Notes under the pieces: generated by a model
Databases searched by the model: none
What the model was told of the DNA's origin: nothing
The model's input: only the letters and a program-made list of their open reading frames with translations
Position numbers and translations under genes: made by a program
In this document: positions 44,601 through 54,399 of the stretch, in pieces
How the letters are laid out: every line of letters starts with the position of its first letter
How positions within the stretch are numbered: the stretch's first letter is position 1
Assembly (NCBI RefSeq): GCF_000003815.2
Contig: NC_049991.1
Location: forward strand, 17,497,083 to 17,561,082
DNA length: 64,000 nt
Source of the DNA: Branchiostoma floridae
Taxonomy: Eukaryota; Chordata; Leptocardii; Amphioxiformes; Branchiostomatidae
Direction: 5' to 3'

Positions 44601-47600
44601 TTACTTGTCCAAACCAACATTTTACTTGTCCGAAATATTCCTATGTATTTTCACTTCCAGCAATGGCCTTCTTTTATTGATGGCTCTGCGTTGACGAATG
44701 CTTGAAAAAATGACCGTGAAAACAACAAGTATACTAAAATCTCACTCATGGAAGGTAAACGAAAGTGTACCATTCGAGTATCCTGCGTGCCGATGTTGAT
44801 GAAGAATGCCCATATCAAGCTTCCACCGATGATCAATGCCATCAGGGCGATGGCTGTTTGGATGACAGCACTCTCCCAGCGATATCGACACCCTGGAAAA
44901 TATTTTAAAACGATAAGTAATTTCTACTCAACGGTGATCGTGCTGCGCTCTCACTGCGACCTAAATAGGATATGTCTAATCTTCGCTTTCACACTGGGTA
45001 TATCGTACAAAACGTAAAAGTGTGACTGACAAGACAACAAAACACAGAAAGTGTAAAAAGATTTGTTTCTTTTCTATACAATTCGTTGAGGGATACGTCA
45101 AATTTTAGGTCGCAGAGAGAGCGCGGCGAGATCGCCGTCCTAGTGGAAAGGGGTGTATAAGAAAGAAAGGTATTAGTAAATAGCAACAGGGCGATAGCTG
45201 TTACAACACAGCGCTCCCAGCGATATCGACACACTGGAAAGATATTTTACAGTACAGTACCTTAAAACCTGAAAAAGGACATGTACAGAACTAAACAGAA
45301 ACGACAAGAAAGGAAGTCAGTAGTAAAAAGCAGTAAATGAAGGCTCTTGATAAGGAAATTTACTTTGCATAAAAGTTAACTTTAGCATGAATTACTAAGA
45401 ACATGGTATACAGACAATGTATTGCATTATAATTTTTATACAAACTTCAAAATGATGCTTTAGAATCAGCGGTAGCCAACATGTGTGTTGCACTTGCAAG
45501 TCTTCGTCAACCTTGACCTTGTCAGTCATTTAATATCAGGGAGCATTAAAGGGAAAGACAAAATTACAGATAAGAGTCTGTCTTACCACAAATGTGTTGT
45601 TGGGGACCATTTGGCATTGGTGCCTGATCCTGACCCATGTATGCAACAGCGTACGGTTCAGTGTTGTCATTGTCAGGGCTGACATCTTGCGTCTGTTTGT
45701 CCTCAGTTTTGTTTCTGTCCGTTGACAGGTCATCACCTTCCCCATATCTAACAGCATACGGCTCAATGTTGACATTGTCAGGGCTCGCATCTTGCGGCTG
45801 TTCGCTCTCGGTTGTGTTTCTGTCCGTCGGTAGGTCGTCATCTTCCCCATATCTAACAGCATACGGTTCAATTTTGTCTATGTTGCAACTGCTGGCATCT
45901 TGTGTTCGTCTGTTCCTTGTTTCATTGCTCTTTGTAGCCATGTCATCATCATCATCAGCATCTGTCTGGTACCTAACAGCATATGGTATGATGTCATCAA
46001 TGTCTGCTTGTCTGGAAGTTGTTTTCCCTGGTTTTGTCTCCGGACTTGCTTGAGCCATACCGTCTGTGGCTAAAAGCACTGTCGCATCGGCGGTTGGGTC
46101 TTCATTCATCCTTGCAATAGTTCCCAATGATGTGTCAGTTTCTGACAATGTGGCACTTTCTGATGACGTAACAGTTCCTGGTGATATAGCAGTCTCTGTT
46201 GATGTAGCACTTATGCCTGATTCTGATGCAATTAGTTCAAGTTCAGGGTTTTCATTCGGGGCGTACATAGGATTAGGGTTGCGGACATTTGGCTGGTACA
46301 CCGGAGTACCATTTAAGGCATTTTGTGCGTACATAGGATTGGGGTTTTCAGTGTTTATCGAAGTGGGATTCAAGGCATTTTGCGTGTACACATGATTCTG
46401 GACTCGTTCAGTTTTCAGGCACATCGTATGTGGATACAGTTTATTTGTGTGATGTCGAATTTTGTCGGTGTTTTCGTCATTCTCCACACTGCCAGCATCG
46501 ATGTCGGATGTAAAACAGCCTATTGGTGTATCTGAAATATCATTGTTGCTGGTTAAATATGTGTTCTCTTCTTCATAGTAAGTCCTCGTTTCTGTCTCTT
46601 CTGTGTCTGTCGTCCCATGCGCCATGTGGTCTTGACACATGTGAGAAATTTCGTATGGCAAAATGTAGGTGTCACCATATTTGACTTCGACTGTCGGCTC
46701 TCTCCTAGCCGCAGCCCCACTTTCTGTAAGAATGTCCTCATGGTCAATGTCGTCGTCTTCATCTTTCTTATGTCTAAAAGCATCGGTCTGGGTGAGCGGT
46801 CGGCCATAATCTTCAGCCTGGCTGAGGACGAGTTCTGCAGCTCCAGTATTCCGATTTGCTGAAGTCATCCCTTCTTGCGCCAAATCGCCGGTGTTGCCCA
46901 CAGATATCACGAGTTTATTCTGTCGGTGCATTAGTCGTGGCAATGTGAGGACATACGTAAGTGGTACGTTTATGTAGCCTCTTTTATGGTATTGTCTGAC
47001 CATAGGAACCTGATCTAAACATGATGTACTTATGAGTTACATTTGCATGCCATCCTTACCATCCATGTTCAGCTGTTTTTTTTCTAGTCAGATGTACACA
47101 CTTGTATTGAATTGTTTCTGCCAGTTCATTCTAGTGACACTGAAGAAGAGTGCTTCATGTCACTTGAAACGTCCAAAAGTAAATCTCCGTTTCCATTTAG
47201 TTCTGGAGATTAAATTGTATTTGAATACGTAAAGGTGTCACTTTGTAAGATTTTGTACATTTTCGATTTGTGAAAACATACACTACTAATCGATATCAAC
47301 ACAACATCGACTTTCGAGAAAAAATCCATTTGATCCTTTCACAAATCTAGAATCCGGCAGATTACGTCTGTGCGAGACATTGCCCGAATTTCTTCTCCAA
47401 ATACAGCTGATCTTTGTTCAATCTTAAGAAAAACAAAAAAAAATTCCTAATAAAATGGATTATTGATGGCAAATAAATCTGGCTGAAACGGCTTTGCTGG
47501 CCTCGATTGTGCAGACGATTTCAATAATCACTGTTGTCTGGCATACTTATGGTCCCTACTAATCTTATCTCGCAACTTGTATGTTTTTTTCCTTTGTTTT

Positions 47601-50600
47601 TTTTGGTATTAGTTATCCCAAGAGAGACATATTATTCTGACTAGTTTGATTTGGATCAAACCATACACTGATTAAAAAAAAATCATGAAAAATATCCATA
47701 AACATTGCTAGATAGTGATATCGTTATATGTCTATATTGAATAATAAGACATATCAGTCTGGCGTGTTTGATTTGGACCAACCCATGCATTAATTGATTT
47801 TCTAATAATTTTTCTAATGAAAAATATCCATAAACATTGCTTGATAGCGATATCGTAATAAGTCTATCTTGAATTGCAAAGCAATGAAACTTAAGGCAAT
47901 ACTTAAACGTTTTTTGAGAGGTCAGCTTTTGGATGCATATTTTTTCATGGATTTTGGGCATCAACTTATTGATAGGACATAACGACACTGAACTTTAATC
48001 CAACGCAACTTTAATCCAACACTTTTCAGAACCCATCTGTCAGTCAAAAACTAGCCCCGGTATGCAAATTTTTTTGAGTGCTTTACAAAAAATGAAGGTA
48101 TACGACTTAAAATCTAGTAAGTTTGAGCTCACAAAGGTCGCATGTTGCAGCGGCAAGTCAATCAATCTTCTGGTATGTTTTCATGCTGTTAATCAAGCCG
48201 TGGGAGGAGGGCAGCGATTGTAATGTCAAGAATTTTTACTCTTCGTCCTCACATTACACATTAATCATCACAGTAAATATAGCGAAATATTAGTAACCTG
48301 TCCATCCAACACAACCAACATGCCTTGAAGTGTCCCTCTTTAAAGTACAGCGCCAGGCTTTGTTACACAAATTCAGTGGAAATCCGAACACGCGCCATTT
48401 TGAATCATATTGCAGCACGCTCCTGAGTCCTTCACCCCTATTTTTGAAAGTGATCACATCCAAAGGCCAGTAGGACGAATCTCACTGGCGATACCAACAG
48501 CCCCACATGGGGGACGTACTGTAGGGAGTTTGTACTGTGTTTTGTGGGTATATTTTTTGGGAGCCATTCACAAACAACGTATTTTGCCAACATTTGCTTA
48601 CCAAACAACGGATGAAAAGTTTCATAGAACGTCATAACTGTGTAGTAGAACAGCAGGACGAATTTGCCGCTGGTTGATGCATTTTGGGGCCATGTTTTGA
48701 TCGCGGCTATCAGCAGTTTACCGACATGCTGATTTGCCAATTAAAATCTTGAGTAAGTGTCTGCCAATTGATGCAAATTTCGTCGCTGTAAATATGAAAT
48801 CCATAGATAAACAGCCTTGTTATGTTACCTTCACAGAAGGTACATACTGTTTTTGCATCGTTTCTTCTTCTTCTTCTTCTTCTTTTCCGCACAAATAAAA
48901 AACATGAATATCTCCAAAACTAGACCTTGGAATATCTCCTAATTCAGCAAGCTGGTAGGTCTGCACATAAGACACTGCACCTTGGTCATTTGGTCCCCCA
49001 AAGACACCAAAAAATGATTTTATGGGGCAAAAAAGGGTGAAAAAACTAGCAATTTTAACACAAAATCGAACTTTCGAGCCCCCATAGAACATTAGAGCCC
49101 GTGCAGAACCACGTTCCAAGGACCCGAGGTCAACGACCGGTAGCTATGGAACCCGCCCGGGAGTTATGGAACATGGTGTTCGAACGAGGTCAACGACCGC
49201 CACTACGCAACACGGAAGTGTCCGCCCGTCAAATGATGACTTCATCTTGCTTTGGACGGCCTGAATTGAGGCAGAAGCCGTCCTCTGAATGATTTGTGGA
49301 ATTCAATTGCCGAATACCGGCACCTTTTGCATACTAGTATATCAACTTCAAGGAAGGTAGAATGAAATTGAGGGCAGGCAGAATGAAATTTAATGCCCCC
49401 AAAGTATAATGTGTCTCGGTTAAGGTCTATATCGAGTCAAATCTAAGGATTTGTTTCGATACTTTTCTTGATTTTGTTTAAGCTAAAGGTTTTGCTACCT
49501 GCACAAGTCAGTTTAACTCTGAGCCATCCAAACATTGTTCGGATTCTATGTTGTGTTTGAGTTAGGTAGAATCGAGAACACACACGATGTGTAGTACGCC
49601 AGCACTCGTGCGTACACACGCGATAATTGGTGAACAAACGCATTCAGAGCACTACTGCAATTTTCTCAGACAGGCCGACAACTGTGGTAACGTTACGTGT
49701 ATGTGGTGATTTCTTTGGATGTCTCCTGACATGATAAGTAACTGGCATATAACGTTAATCATAAAAATGTAGCGAGACCTGTTCGTTTTTCAAGTTCATA
49801 CATAGAGCTGCCGTCTAAATGAAACACGGATTGGTGTCATGTAGTTAACCGATTTTTGAGTCAACAAGAACATTTGAGCAAAAAAACAACAACACATGAC
49901 TACGTTAGACGCAAGGTCACTGCGTGTTGCCGGCTGTTACATAAAAAAACATGCATAACGATCGTCATGCAAACTCAAAGTTTTACGCCTGAGACATAAA
50001 GGTATGTGAAACACAAACGATGGACTTGATGAGTTTATTTCGCTATTAAACTGACCTGAACAAACACGATAAACTGCAGCGTGGAACGCCCTCCCCATGT
50101 TAGGTCACGGTCATTCCGTTCACCTTGTTGTTTATCATGTAAGTTACCACAGCGCTGCGTTGGTCCCCAGCAAGCAAGTGGAGCACGGAAACGAAGTCTG
50201 GGTGAATTACAATAAATCTACTTACAGCTTTATACACGGTGGGAGTGGCCGGCACAGCACAAATCCCCAGGCACAAATCAGCATAAGCCAACGCGAAAGT
50301 TAAGTGTAGCAGAAACCTAACCCCTTGAAGTTTGCATGATTGACAGGCGGACGGGTTTGAAGTGTACCGACTGCGGCACGTATTGATAATGAGGGCATAA
50401 ACAAATTAGGTACATCAAACGTAAATCAAAATTGTTTGCTAAAAATAAAAAAAAATTATGAAATATGAATTGCGGGCTCTGAAAAAATGATTGGGCCGTT
50501 CAAAATATGAATGAATTTACACAGATTGACTGTGACAGGAAGCATAGCGGAGATGTGCTGCGTACTGTGAAGATCACTCGCAGTGTGCAGGGGTAGCCAT

Positions 50601-52947
50601 ATCAATTTCTGCTCTGAGAGTGTCCGGCAACTGCGGGACGTGAACGAATATAATAGATTTGTGGCAATTTTAGCGATTACGCTAATCAGCTGTTTCTGTG
50701 AATTTGTGCGATTTACAGTAGTTGGTAAGGCCCCTTTCGAAATTTCCACCAGACGGCGATCGCGCTGCGCTCTTACTGCGACATAAACAGGATATGTGTA
50801 ACATTCGATTTCACACTGGGTATATGGTTCATAGAAAACGTAAAAGTGTGACTGAGCATGCTGAGGAGAACCCTTCGCGCTGCGTTGTACAAGCGGCAAA
50901 CTCTGTGAGACGTTTCAAGCTGTGAATGTTCCTTCCGATTTTGTGCTACGCAGTGTGCCGTAACTTGGTACGCTTGTTTTAAGTTTGCTCTCTTCAGAAG
51001 TTAGTCTAATTCAAGTAGATAGAAACGAGAATTCAATTCTATAATATTTGACAATAAAATTGTGACTGTATGTACTTCTTGCCTCATGTGAGGCTGTATC
51101 TAGCACAATCTAGCACAATCTAGCTGATGTTTTCACGGGGAAAGGGACTAAATGCACTGTTTGCGATGGTCCAACTAAGAAAATCATTACGAAAAAAACA
51201 ACACCGCCAACATCAACAAATCTCTGCCTACCTTTTGGGAAATATCTTCGACATCTCAATTTTCATAGACGGTCAGCCCAAATTTGGTGCAACATGATGA
51301 CACCGGTAGATTCAGTCCATATTTTATAAGCAGTCAATTAAAGAATCAAAAGCACACCTATTTGTCACGTTTCATGTAGGGCCCCGCCCCCGTATAGAGC
51401 GCAAGCATATGAGGTCCGATCGGCTTACCGGAGACTATTTTGAAAGTACCTTATTTAATTTCACATATTGTTCGATTTTTTTTTGCTTCTATGGTAGCAA
51501 CAACTGACAGTTAATCGGGGCCGGGAAAATGACAACAAAAACATCGGCGCTAGCACGATGCGACTGACCAGAACATAAGGGGGGAGGGGCGCGGCACCGA
51601 CTGGGTTCGACCAGTCGCTTCTCGCTTCTCTCTCGCCGCCGGCGCGCGTTAGGAATTATCATCAAAGTCAGCACCGTCCGCAAACATCCGCTGATTTTTT
51701 AGAGATTTTTGCAAAATTTGTCTATACTTATGCGCCGAGTTTGTTCGTCAACAATGACGAAAAGCGCAAAATTAAACTAATATATTCTTATGTTATCAAC
51801 TGAACTTCGCGGCTCGCGTTCTGCACCAAGTCAGAGACAGAGAATATGAATTTCCCAAGTGATTCAAAGCTTTAATTTTTAAACATTTGAATACATATTG
51901 TTGAAGGAAGCCAGTTTTTTTTCCATGGCTCTCTCTCCGCAAGCCAAGAAATTTCTCCCTGGACCTCCCCAAGCCGCAAAATTTCATAGGCCTTGACGCT
52001 CCCGCAGACGACACGCTAAATGTCGTCGAGTAAACCCTGTTGACGACCGTCAGAAATGGAAAACCTTTTTGGACAGACAGACTGCACCTGTGGCTTGTAG
52101 CTATGGGGCTGTGATGAGATGATGATGAGAAACCCTGTTTGGAACAATATTGGACGTTGTGTTCATTATTCAAGATGTATAACGTTACAGATAAAAAATC
52201 ATCAAAATTTATTTGTACCTTCTTGCATGTCTTGACTTATCCTGTGTCAACATCTGCAACTTAATCAGTTTACCCTTCCAGGTAGAAATGCTAGACTAAA
52301 CCATGTGAAGGTAACATTCTGTATTTGCTTGCAAATATTACCTTTCTAGTTATATCATTGTGTTGGATTAAAGTTCCACGGGGAATAGAATCCCAAGGGA
52401 CTTGCTATCCGTTACACTCTGTTTGAAGCGTTATTTTCTGGCGACACCACAGAAAGTGGCAGACAAATGTATGTGTAGCAATGTCCGGGGAAACATAGTA
52501 AGCAATGCACTAAACAGTTTTTGGAATGCGCAAAAGCCCGCTTGTTTATTCATGGTTCAGTTCTGAATATGCTGGAATGTGTTGGATTAAAGTTCAGTGC
52601 CGTTACATATCTGATATAAAGTTTAAGATGTACATATCTGATAGAAAATCTTCCAAACTGCTTTGAACTTTTTGAACAGTAGATATGGTGTTTGCATGCA
52701 CTCTAAGGATCTTGGTTTTTCTTTGGCCAAACCTCACAATACTTCAAAACATTCCTTGACTCGTCATCTATTGCCTAGCGCATTCAAACCACATAGTTAC
52801 AAAGTAAAACTATTTTAAAGAACAATTTGGAGATAGAAGGAGATATCGGCGGTGTCAGCAAGAAATAAATGATCAATGATACATGAAATAACAAATCAGG
52901 ACGTTTGTACTCACAGTAGATGGAGGCGGCACATACTCAGAGTCCAT
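41698..52947 (-). CDS. Type II membrane NHL-propeller protein, copy A (6 exons)
   Basis: Minus-strand coding exons: 52915-52947, 45587-46919, 44771-44892, 44050-44136, 43045-43114, 41698-42521. All phases agree, giving about 822 residues. Residues 1-455 are an acidic, disordered-looking cytoplasmic region with three PYAVRY and one PYAVAY motif, NPMY repeats and TYILPYEI. A basic CRYRW precedes one TM helix (about 464-489). A Ser/Thr/Pro stalk (497-548) follows, then six NHL blades (550-822: GVAVSGDNEIFVADLFNQRI, GVAIDDEGHLWVV, DIAVDASNHKIIV, ATTDSEGNIFV, GICLDTFGRIVVA, GVAMGRDGQLVVT). Basic residues before the helix, no signal peptide, and NGS/NIT sequons after the helix predict N-inside. Function unknown; a receptor with tyrosine-based signalling is inferred. 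The start of exon 2 is the least certain boundary: the frame is open to an ATG at 47003, and a GTT CCT ATG entry is an alternative. Confidence 0.8.
42600..42829. mobile_element. piggyBac-like MITE with CCGGATATATCCGG palindromes
   Basis: Left end TTAAACTGACAAACCC and right end complement of TTAACCCTTAAACTGCCACA share TTAAACTG at TTAA sites, the preferred piggyBac target. Two perfect 14-base palindromes CCGGATATATCCGG lie about 41 bases apart near the left end (42614 and 42658). The copy lies in the intron just upstream of the propeller exon. Class assignment is tentative. Confidence 0.4.
43347..43485. mobile_element. Hairpin MITE with ATACAACACGGTGTATTCCG ends
   Basis: ATACAACACGGTGTATTCCG at the left is fully complementary to the right end (CGGAATACACCGTGTTGTAT), and pairing extends through TCGCCC and CAGCCC. 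The GC-rich centre is built of nested palindromes (GACCGCGGGTC, GGCCGAAGGCC). The whole 139 bases can fold into a cruciform. It lies in the stalk intron of NHL copy A. Confidence 0.75.
44931..45138. mobile_element. MITE with ACGGYGATCNNGCTGCGCTC ends
   Basis: ACGGTGATCGTGCTGCGCTC (44931) is inverted at the right end (GAGCGCGGCGAGATCGCCGT, ending 45138), with ACTGCGACCTAA / AGGTCGCAG continuing the pairing. A related copy of the left half is at 50752-50860, sharing AGGATATGT and TTTCACACTGGGTATAT. It separates the functional TM exon from a decoy TM exon. Confidence 0.7.
45181..45233 (-). pseudogene. Decoy copy of the NHL copy A transmembrane exon
   Basis: On the minus strand, after an intact TCTTTCCAG acceptor, the sequence reads CRYRWERCVVTAIALLLF, clearly homologous to the real TM exon CRYRWESAVIQTAIALMAL at 44771-44892. 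The homology ends without a donor; the frame continues to a stop at 44989. It is either a dead partial duplicate or an alternative last exon giving an anchored protein without the propeller. Confidence 0.65.
47637..47884 (+). repeat. Two-copy tandem repeat of about 125 bp
   Basis: Two adjacent copies share TTTGATTTGGA, a GAAAAATATCCATAAACATT block, GCTWGATAGYGATATCGT and TAAGWCTAT. They lie in intron 1 of NHL copy A. Confidence 0.65.
47981..52604. mobile_element. Possible 4.6-kb DNA transposon with CACTGAACTTTAATCC ends
   Basis: A 24-base sequence around CACTGAACTTTAATCCAAC at 47981-48004 occurs inverted at 52581-52604 with a single mismatch. A subterminal copy of the core (ACTTTAATCCAAC) follows at the left (48007) and, inverted, precedes the right end (52361). 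Terminal CACTG recalls EnSpm/CACTA elements, but I find no matching target duplication and no transposase in the interior, which is A/T-rich and carries only short frames. It fills most of NHL copy A intron 1. Confidence 0.45.
48865..48890 (+). repeat. (CTT)n microsatellite
   Basis: About eight CTT triplets in intron 1 of NHL copy A. Confidence 0.8.
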
Positions 52948-54399
52948 GTCGAGTTCGGAATCAGCTACAGTTAGGAACACGCACAAGGAAACAATTGTTG
53001 TCCTTATAAGCTGAAAATATGATATTAAAACCAAACGCCTTCTTTATGGGACTTCTATACTCTCAGTGACCCAGGTCCTAGCTCGTTGATCTCTACTTGG
53101 CCGCCGAATTTTAAACTCGTCAGAGAGGCGAGCGAATATTTCGCCTAAAACTTTCCCTTTCAAATTTCACGTGGCTCGGTGACATATGAATGTCGGCCGA
53201 CCCTCTCTCCCTCGGTGAGCGGGAGGACGTGGACCGTGATGCTGTAAAAAGTGACCATTTACTGATTTAGAGCTCGCAGACTTGTGAGGTGAACTGTTGT
53301 CCTGCTGTTTGACACCTTCTGTGTTGGACCCAGACGTGTTCTGCACTTATAGAAATCCCATATCGAGATGAGACCAATTCAAACCAATCATCCGGCTCAT
53401 GGGGCGTACCATTTCATGAATGGGGTGTTACAGACTGAATTGCAGAACATGTGACGTATTGATGTGTAAGTGTGGTGCATTTAAGGATGCTTGACATTAA
53501 ACAAAATTGCCCATGTAAGATAAATTCGATTTCGAGTTACTCATAAACAACAAAGAGTCCACTTCACGGCACGGTATTCCCTTTAATCTAAAATATGACT
53601 GGAATGAAAAACATTAATAGATTACATCTAGCCAAATAGCAATTTGTCAAGCAACCAACTTGATGTATAATGCCAAAATATTATCAAGTTCCAGTTATCA
53701 GGTTCCTTGAGTATCTACTATTTACCATATCTTATTACATGGAAGTCTAACAACCATCTATGTATTTCATGTTGGTCGACTTAAGATTGATTAGGCACAA
53801 TCAATAGTCTCTCATGTCGTGATACGGTGCAGTAAATATTGCAAGATTTTACAAGTTAAATTCAAATGATAGAAATCTGTCAACAACGATAAGAATAAAC
53901 AAAGTCCACTTAATTTTGACTAAGAAGATTTCAAGAAATCTAGGTCATATGAGCCAAGTTTACAACATAATTTCATCAGGTGCTGCAATGGTGGTTGTCG
54001 CCCAGTGTAGCCAATGAAGACATTGACTTCTGCATGAATCACCGTTGTGGGCTACATTAAAATACGATAGAATACAGTACAGTACAATATCATCATAGTA
54101 CAATATAGAATGAAACAATACGATACAATTCAGTACAATTCGATACAATACGATGCAGCACAATACAATGCTATGCAATACATTTACTTGATGTATACAA
54201 TACGATGCAATACAATACAGTACTATACAATGGAATGTAATACAGTACAATTCGAAGCAATGGAATAAAATACTATGCAGTACAACACAATACAATGCTA
54301 TGCAATACAATACAATACAATACTATAGTCTACAACAAAGTGAAATGGCATACCAGTCTAACTTGTCTGCTATACACAGTATGAATGGTGTATACGATA
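52948..54399. other. Spacer between the two NHL genes
   Basis: This 1.4-kb stretch lies between the copy A start-codon exon and the copy B stop. The copy A promoter and any earlier non-coding exon should be here. The acceptor preceding the 50-base exon (CTGTAG, 52965-52970) shows that at least one upstream exon exists, but I could not place it. The only structured sequence is the ATACAATAC array at 54060-54325. Confidence 0.5.
54060..54325 (+). repeat. ATACAATAC-type low-complexity array
   Basis: About 265 bases of degenerate 5- and 10-base units (GATACAATAC, CAGTACAATA, GATGCAATAC) lie just downstream of the copy B stop codon. The minus-strand Cys/Ile/Leu-rich frame through it is an artefact. 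Confidence 0.85.

Noticed and set aside
45637-46862. Plus-strand frames of up to 138 residues (MYATAYGSVLSLSG.. and others)
   Set aside because: Antisense shadows of the giant exon of NHL copy A; the repetition comes from its PYAVRY codons.
50456-50899. 147-residue minus-strand frame
   Set aside because: Partly composed of the same repeat as the MITE at 44931-45138; no domain or exon signals.
53960-54310. 116-residue minus-strand frame rich in Cys, Ile and Leu
   Set aside because: Produced by the ATACAATAC low-complexity array.
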